Assembly: GCA_003543135.1 (NCBI GenBank)
Contig: DPJG01000021.1
Span: 57,476-121,475, forward strand
Direction: 5' to 3'
DNA length: 64,000 nt
From: Rheinheimera sp.
Lineage (GTDB): Bacteria > Pseudomonadota > Gammaproteobacteria > Enterobacterales > Alteromonadaceae
The notes below the pieces were generated by a model. The model searched no databases, was not told the DNA's origin, and worked only from the letters and a program-made list of their open reading frames with translations. Positions 47,401 through 56,400 of the stretch are shown piece after piece. Positions within the stretch are counted from its first letter, which is position 1. Every line of letters begins with the position of its first letter. The position numbers and the translations under genes were made by a program.

Positions 47401-50400
47401 TGCACCGGAGACTTTATTAACCCAAACCTTCTACAATGCTCAAGGTTTAGCCACAGTGAGTGCAACCTTTGCTGACGGTGTTCTGCGAGCTGCTTTCTTT
47501 AAAGTCTATGATGCAGCGGGCCAGCTGCAATATGATGTAGAAGCCACCGACACAGATGGCTACAAACCTTTATCAGGACAAGTGTCATCTTACGAATACA
47601 ATAGTTTTGGGCAAATGACAAAACTCACTCGTTATGCTCAGGAAATTGTACTCGGCAACTGGGACAGCTTAACCCCGGAGGGGCTAGCGGCTAAGGTTGA
47701 TGCCAATCATGTATTAAATAGAAGTATCTACACTGAATACGATAGTGCCGGTCGTAAGATTAAAGTTTTTGAACAAAGCCGTGAATACAGTTATTTTTCC
47801 ACTGCTCAAAACGCTTATGTCAAAGCAAATCGGCAGCCTGTGACCGAGTATCATTACAATAGTTTTGGTGAACTATTTAAGACCAGTGTCGCAACGGGGC
47901 AAGGTGTTGAAACTCTTGATAGTTATAACTGGTATGACAATTTAGGTCGTAAAATTGTCACGCTGGACCCGGCTGGTTATATGTCTGGCTGGACGTACAA
48001 TGGCACTGGTGAAGTCGAAACTTACACTGAATACGCCAGAGCTGTGCAAGGTACTTTAAATGCCGAACAACCGCCTGCAGCACCTGTACCTGGAGACGAA
48101 AACTCGGGGGCAAACCGCACCTGGCGATATCAATATGACGCTTTGGGCCGGCAAATTTCTGAAACCCAACTTTTTATCAGAGCAAGTGCCAATAATGCAC
48201 AGGCTATTGTCAACCAAACGCAAAAAACACAGGTTTATGATGGTACAGGGCATGTGGTCAGCGCCACAAACAGCGATGGCACAATTGCCTTTGAATACGA
48301 TGCTATTGGTAACCTTATTCAACAAACAGGACCGCTAAGCCAAACGAGCCTGGCGATTGAACAGCTCAACCCCTATCTGAACTTATCTCAAACCAGTAGC
48401 AACCAGCAAAGAGTCACTCGTTATAGTTACGATATTTTTGGCAATCAAACTGAGCAACGAGTGCGGTCAACTTCCGCTCAGGATGATAATACACAGGATC
48501 TGGTCAGCCGCGTGGTTTATAACAGCCGTGGTCAGGCTATTGTTCAAACTGAACTGGTGTCAGGTAAAGACTCAAAAGTTACTGAAATGTTCTATAACGA
48601 ACAAGGAAGGGTGATTGAATCCAGGCAGATATTTAAAGAACCTTCGATCAATACCAGGCTTCTGACACGGATTCACGCTGTCACAACCATAGCGCAAACC
48701 GGTAAAATTACTCCGATTGACAACTTAGGTTCACTTCTGACATTTGATTTTGCTACTGGCAGAGTGAAGGGGCAATTACCCGCATATTTACCTGCTGTAG
48801 ATTTCATCAAAGTAGAGTTTATTGACGAAAATGGCGTGACTCAGACGTATAACGCTGAGCAGAAACCAATTATAAATGGAGTCGTCGATCATTTGGTTGT
48901 TGGGTACACCCCGGCAGCCGTATCAACAGTAACCAGAACATTCAGCAATCGTTATAAATACGATACACAAGGCCGTGTGGTTGAAACTTATGTTGTTGGT
49001 GCTACCGAGAATTCAGGTGTCAAAGAAACAAAGCTAGAACATACAGAGCGTTATGTTTACAACAGTTTTGGTGAGGTTGCTTTTAAATATTTACTGGATA
49101 GTGCGGGGGTAGAGCAGCTCGCCGCAACTTATGTGTATAACTCATCCGGACAAATGATCCGAAACGACGAGCAAGCCACCCCAACCACTCTGCAATACGA
49201 TTTAGCCGGTCGTTTAGTGCAAACCACTAACCCGATTTCTGGCAAGAACTACTACCAATTGGATAAGGCAGGACGTCAACAAACAGTTTATCTGCAAGGT
49301 ACAGAAAACACGCCATTTGTCACACGTCAGACTTTTGATCGTTGGGGCAATGTCGTGAGCCTGACAGACGCTCGGGGTTATTTATATCGATACCAATATA
49401 ACCATCAGAATAAGGTAACTGCTGAATTTAAACCAAAAGTCACAGTAGTTGAGGACAATGGCAATCAGGACAGCAAGGTCACTAAAACCAGTTTTATCTA
49501 TGATCAGCAAGGCCGGGTGTTGCAGGCGACTGATGCCAATGGCAACAGCAAAAAATATCAATATGACGCTTATGGTCAATTGTTGGTTGAGATTGATGCT
49601 ATGGGGGCCCAAACTTATTTTGGTTACGACATTTTTGGCCGTAAAGTTGCGCAGCAAGATGCACTGGGTCTCATTCAATTTAGTCGTTATAACCAATTAG
49701 GCTTGGTTACAGAAACCGGACAACTTTATAAACACACCAGTGGTGTACAACTCGATCGCATTCTGGAAATTCAAAATCAGTATGAATATAACGCTGCCGG
49801 CCAACGGATTGTCAGTAAAGACGGTACTGGACACGTCTTCTATTACCGTTATGACGCTCGTAATCATTTAATTATGTCGATGTCGCCGAGTCTGGTGCGC
49901 AAAGAATATCAATATGACTCACAAGGTAATAAAACTGAAGAGAGTTTTGCCAGACAAGGTGCTAAAGGGCTGCTGTCAGCATCGTGGCAGTTTGATGCTT
50001 GGGGCCGACAAACTCAACACAGTGATTTAGGTGGAGTAAACAGTACCGTTAAGTATCGCGAATATAACTTAACAGACAGCTCAGGGCAGGTGGTAGGTAC
50101 GAGAGCATCTAATCAGGTTGAACGTATTACCGACGGCCACGGTAAAGATATCCAATATCATTACTACAATAACGGTTGGTTAAAGTCTGTTATTGACCAT
50201 ACGAATGGTTCTAGCAGTGAGTATAAATATAATGCTAATGGTCAACGTATCTGGGAACTGCATAAAGCCAAAGATAATAATAATCTGGCAGTAGTGCAGT
50301 TGGTTGAAACCAGCTATGACGAACAGGGGCGAGTCAGTAAAGTTCAGGTTTGGGATGGTGAAAACCCAGCATATTCCCAGTTACTCAGTAAAATCAGTTA

Positions 50401-53400
50401 CCGTTATGATGCAGTAGGCAACAGACGCAGTCTGAGAGTTGCCAATAGTTTTGATGGTCTGATTCAAGTAGCTGAAATAGCGGCGACGCCAAACTCAATT
50501 GTGGTTCCGATTCGTTCAGGGAGTGAATTCAAATCACTTCCTATCAATGGTGATTCATTGTTTATTAGCGATGAACCCGAAATGTTTCAGTTTTCGTTGG
50601 CATCTGGAGCTCCGGAATGGCTGGAATTAGTTTATCAGCCAAATTCTGAGACATTCATGCTTCAGAATAAACTCGGACAGAAGTCCCCGCCATTTAATAA
50701 CTATCAGACGTTGTCAGTGACTATCAATGCACAGTCAGTAACCGATGCTTCGGTTGTTGCGACCAAGACACTGACAATCAAGCTGATGCAGCCAACTACA
50801 GTTTTATCTCCGGCGTTAACTGAAGAGACTGATTTTATTAATGGTCACAGTAAAGTCTATCCAGAGTTAAATCTGATAGAGCGCCATTACAAGGCTGCAG
50901 CTTATGATGCTTCGGATTCAGACAAAGTCAGATTTTCTTTTGTTTCTATAGCGTTACTCGAACGTGAGCAGTTTAGTACTAATGTAAGAACAGTCAAAGA
51001 TTACTTCCTTGATCCAAACGGGGGTGAAGTTAGTATCGATATCAACGCGCTGAAGGAAACTCTAAAACAATTTCCATTTTTGAGTTTGGATGAGAGTCCA
51101 ACTGGACTTGCGAATATGCGGATTAAAAGTGATCGTGCCATTGATCATCCGGACCGTGTTGTGTTGCAAAGTGGGACTTTTAACATCCCTATTGTTGTAA
51201 TTGACAGCCAGGGTATGAGGAATACGTTCACATTAAGATTGAAAATTGATCCAATGCCGCCATCTCCACCTAAGTTACCAGAGCAACCAAGTGTAATATT
51301 TTTAGGGGAAGGCAATGTTGTTAATAGCCAACTCACATCCATAGCAGAATCGGGTAAAGCGGTCACTTATCAGATAAGCAGTGGTGTATTGCCACCAGGG
51401 TTAAAATTATCTGCCGATGGTCGCATTAGCGGTACTATCGATAGCAAGGCTGTTACCGGTACTGGCGATCATTGGAATAGCATTATTATAGAAACAGAAA
51501 TAGTGGCTATTGCTGGTGGTTTAGCCTCAGCGCCAACAAAGTTCACTTTTGATATTCGTAATACTCCAACCTCATGGAGTAGCCAGAAAAAAGAACTGCC
51601 GGTAATCAAAGCATTGATAAATAGACCAGTTGTTATTCAACTGGCTGATTTTTTGCGCGCGCCTGATGGTAACAGGGTCAAGCTAAAATCCGTTCCGCAG
51701 GGGATGGTTTATGATGATGCTACTTTCTCGTTGCGGTTTACACCGACGGCCTTGACGAAATATGAGTTTAGCCTCGAGTTAGAAGATGGTAGAAATGGAA
51801 GTGGCCACTCGATTAACCCACAACCACTAATTATTGATGCAGTTGAACATGTTCCAGTGCTTGCTACGGATTTAAGCCTGGAATCTGATTACTTTAAAGG
51901 TCAAAGCAAGTTTGATGCGGCAACGAACACTATTACCCGCCAGTACAAAGCGACAGTTTACGATCCGTTGGATGCTGACAAGACACGTTACAGCTTTGTT
52001 TCTATTGCCCTACAAAATCGCAGCCAACTCTCGACACCTGATCGTGTTGTTCGAGACTATTTTATCGACCCATATGGTGGTCAGATAACAATCGACGTTG
52101 ATAGATTAAAATCAACTCTTGACCGTCCGGAATTTAAAATTGACGGCAAATCGTTCCTCTCGGTAGTTGTTGACGAAGTAGATCAAAGTAAAGTCTCCAT
52201 CAGAAGCATTTTGGGCAGCATGGCAAACGGTCAGGTTGTCCTTAAAAGTGGCATTTATACCATTCCGGTGGTTCTCAAGGACAGTAAAGGTGATGCTCAT
52301 ACCATTAATCTTGTCTTGGATATAGCACCAGGGAAACCAGGAGCCCCGACTCTGCCGGGAACATCAGGGATAGTTCATCTTGGTGAAGGTAATATTGTTA
52401 ACTCTAAACTTGTTGCTGCTGTTGAATCAGGTAAAGCAGTGAAGTTTCAAATCCAAAGTGGCACTTTACCACCAGGGATAACGTTATCAGAAAACGGTGA
52501 GTTTACTGGTACTGTTTCAAGCAATGCTGTTATTGGTGAGGGGAATCACTGGAATACCAAAGATTATCAAATAGTCGTTGTGGCCACTTCTGCAGAAGGG
52601 ACATCGCCGCCAACCACCTTAAACTTTCAAGTTCGCAATACACCTACAGCGTGGAAGGATGTCCCAGCACTGCGTCCCGGTACCGCCAAAGTTGGTCAAT
52701 CCTGGACAATTGATTTGTCGAAATATCTCAAAGCTCCTGACGGCAACATGGTTCAGTTCATGCAACCACTTCCTGCGGGAATGGTTCATGATACGGTAAA
52801 TCAGAAGCTTGTTTGGGTGCCTTCAGCTCTTGAAGGTGGGAAAATAGTAAGTTATGAATTACGTATTAATGATTCACCAAATTCCGACGGTACAAACGGG
52901 CATCCGCCTCAAGTTATCAAAGGCAGTATTACTGTTGAAGCACTAGAGGTAATAAAACCTCCACAATTCAAGCTTCCGGTTCTACCCACTAGTATCAGTG
53001 AACAGCAACAGTTAAGTTTTAACGTTGAGATTATTGATGGTAGACCACCATTTTCTAAACCTATTGTCGAAGGGCGTGGTGTTGGTTTGGTGACTGCAAC
53101 CAGCAACCCAAGGATATGGAGCGTCCTTTGGACTCCTGATCCGCTCACAGGGAGTGGGAACCATTGGAATACTGAAACACAAACTTTCACGCTCAATACT
53201 TCGGATTTAGATGGCAGAGCAGTCATTCATCCAATATCGACTCTTGTCAGGAACGTTCCCACACCATGGGTAGCTCCAACTTTGACTCCGCTTCAGACCA
53301 TCGTAGGTTATGGTGGCGTTAATGCTGGTAACGCATTTACATACAAACTACCTGCAGATTTTTTAAAAGCGCCAGACGGTAACTATGCCGTTAGTAGTGT

Positions 53401-56400
53401 GAATTCAACTACTGGGCGTATAGATATTATCAGTAAACCGGATTGGGTGAATTGGGATCCTGCAACCAGAACCCTGACTGGAACACCTCCGCCAGCACAT
53501 TTACGTTCCGTTGATGACATTAGTTTTAGAGTCTATGATGGCTATCACGGGCCGCATGTCGCCAAACTATCTATAAAACTAAATGTGGTTTCTGTTACTG
53601 CCACTGCGGCAAACTTTAACCTGCAGGCTGGCGCGTCTGTATATGAAAATATTCCTTCAAAAATCAAGTTACAAAAAAGTTACCCTGCCGGGGTGTCACA
53701 TTCTGGTTATGGTTTGTTACTCAACTTTAAAACTAAATCTGGTTCTGTGATTAACTATGAGTCCGCAGGACTATTTTTTGATGGGACAACCGGCGTTTTG
53801 TCAGGCACCTTACGCAATGATGTGACCAGTGTGAGTCAGCTTGCTTTTGATGTTTATTATGCCTTTAACAATTTAGGATATGGCTCCTATTTTAGTACTG
53901 AAACTGTCAAGGTGTCGGTAACTCCTGCAGCAACCCCGCCTGGGATTGGCGCAAACTGGAATAGCTCTACAGTTATTGGTGAAGGGCAGTGGGCTGAGAA
54001 CTTTTCACAACTATCGTTTTCCGCTACCGATTCTAATGCTGGTGTTCTCGAGTTCAGTGCGGTGTCTGCGCTTCCAGCCGGACTTTCACTTCGCTCTGAT
54101 GGTAAGCTGATTGGTCAGGTTTCATCCGCTGCCGTTACAGGTAGTGGTGACCATTGGAATGAAAAATCGATTAGTTTTACCGTGCAAGTGAAAAACAAAA
54201 GCACCGGGCAGGTTACGAGTGGCACATATTCACTGAGAGTAACAAACACCCCTACCCCTTGGGTAAATGGCAACAAGACATTACCCGATATTTACGGTAG
54301 GCAATATCTGGATATGAATCCGGTAAGTTTAAGCAACTTTGTAAAAGCACCTGATGGAAACAGCGTCACCATTACCAACGTCAGTGGATTGCCTGCAGGT
54401 GTGTATTGGGATCCAAGTACGCTTAGCATTTATGGCATGCCGGAAGTGTACAGAACTGGTTCAGCTTTTGTGTACTCAGTCACTATTTACGACAAATGGC
54501 ATGGCTCCAAAACGTTACAAGGCAATATGTATGTAAGTAAAGGTTCTGGAGTTCAGCCTTATAGCGTGTCGACACCATTAAAAAGCTCAACACAAAATTT
54601 AGAGTTGTCCCAGAATCAGACTAAATCGAAGCCAGTAAAGCTTGCCACCGGCAAAGATAGATTGGCGACTTATAGTGACTCTAGCGAACTGGCTATGCGT
54701 TACAGCAGTACTTCCAGCGTGCAGCTGGACAGTGATTACCCCGACGAGCCGCCGGCGCCAGTCTATGCAGAGTCCAAAACCTATTGGTATAGCTACGATC
54801 AAAACAATAGGGTTTTGGTAGATGGCGGTAGTCTGGTGGATGGCAAAATCACCATATCTCAACAAGGTAGCCAGATTTTTTACAATGCCGTTGGTCAACA
54901 GGAATATTTGCTGACAAGCAAAGGTCATGAGGCGCAGAAGTTTGTTTATAACGCCAAAAACCAGCTGGATACTGTTATGCGGTATTACGGCAGCATCCAG
55001 AATTTCTCATTGCAGCCCGGTTTACTGAAAGACAGCAAAACCGATTGGCGCAATCTGGTTGCATATCAGTACGATGGTGTTGGTCGTGTAATAAAAACAA
55101 AGAACTATTGGCAAAATCTGGAATTTACTACCGTATCTGTACCTGGCTCAGGTGGTGAGCAGCCGTTGGTCAATGGAATTAACAGCAATAACCAACTTAT
55201 TGAAGTCACCTTAGACTTCCGCGGCGCTTTGTCTGCCATGCAAACCACCGAATATACCGCGGATGGTGAAGTTAAAACGGTTGAGGAAAAGTCGTGGGGT
55301 CATAGTTATGTGTTTGATACCAAAGACAGACTGGGTCTTACAACCGGTGAGGGACTTGTTGAAACTTATTACAGAGTGGACGGTTTTTACGAGAATGAAG
55401 ACATTCTGACCACTCAGGTAAGCAAAACCCTTAACAAAAACTTTAATGTCGCAGGTTTAGCCGAAGAATTTACCTACACCAGGTTCAAGGTCAAATCTAC
55501 TGATATTGAAACCACAAACACTTATAACCGGTTGTTTGATAAACGCGATACTTTAATAGAGCGTGAAGTTAAAGGCCGTGGCACTGTAGTAGGGGATGGC
55601 AAAATTATGCCAGGCAGCACCTACAGCCTGTACGACAGTAACGGCAACAGGGTGCTGGTGCAGGAAGAAAACCTGCTGGATACCAGCAAAATTACCACCA
55701 GGCAGATGGTTTATGCAGCTGACGGCACCTTGCTTAAAAAGAACGATGGTACAGCCAGCAGTTTAAGCACTATAGTCAATAACAAAGTGCAATACGCCAC
55801 AATCACAGCTGGTGGCACTGCGCATCACTTTAGTAGCAATGGCAACTACTTAGGTGAAATAGCCCAAGACAAAGCAGGGCGTATCAGCAGCAGTTTAAAA
55901 GACCAGCATTTTAGCGGTGCAACCCAAAACGACAGCAGCAATGTAATTCAATACCAGGTGCAAAGTGGCGACAGCTTAAAGTCGCTGGCGCTAAACTTTT
56001 ATGGCAACGCCGACTATTGGTACTTAATTGCCAACCTCAATGGTTTAACGTCAAGCCCGGACGAAGCTTTAAGTGCCGGTTTAAGTATTGATATTCCGGC
56101 CAGAGCCAGCAGCAGTAATAGTGCGAACAGCTTTAAGCCGATGGATTTACAAAAGATAATTGGTGATACTACCCCAAGCCTGCCTTATGTACCGCCACCG
56201 CCGGCTGCGGGATGTAATGCGGTTGCCATGATAGTGATGATAGCTATTACAGTAGTGGCAACTATTGCTACTGCTGGGGCGGCGGCAGCGGCTATGACAG
56301 GTCAGGCGTTTAGCATGTCACTCGGTGCATCAGCGATGATGGGAGGCGCGGCAGTTGGCGGTGTGGCATTAGGGGCCGCAACAGCTACAACTGCGGCGAT

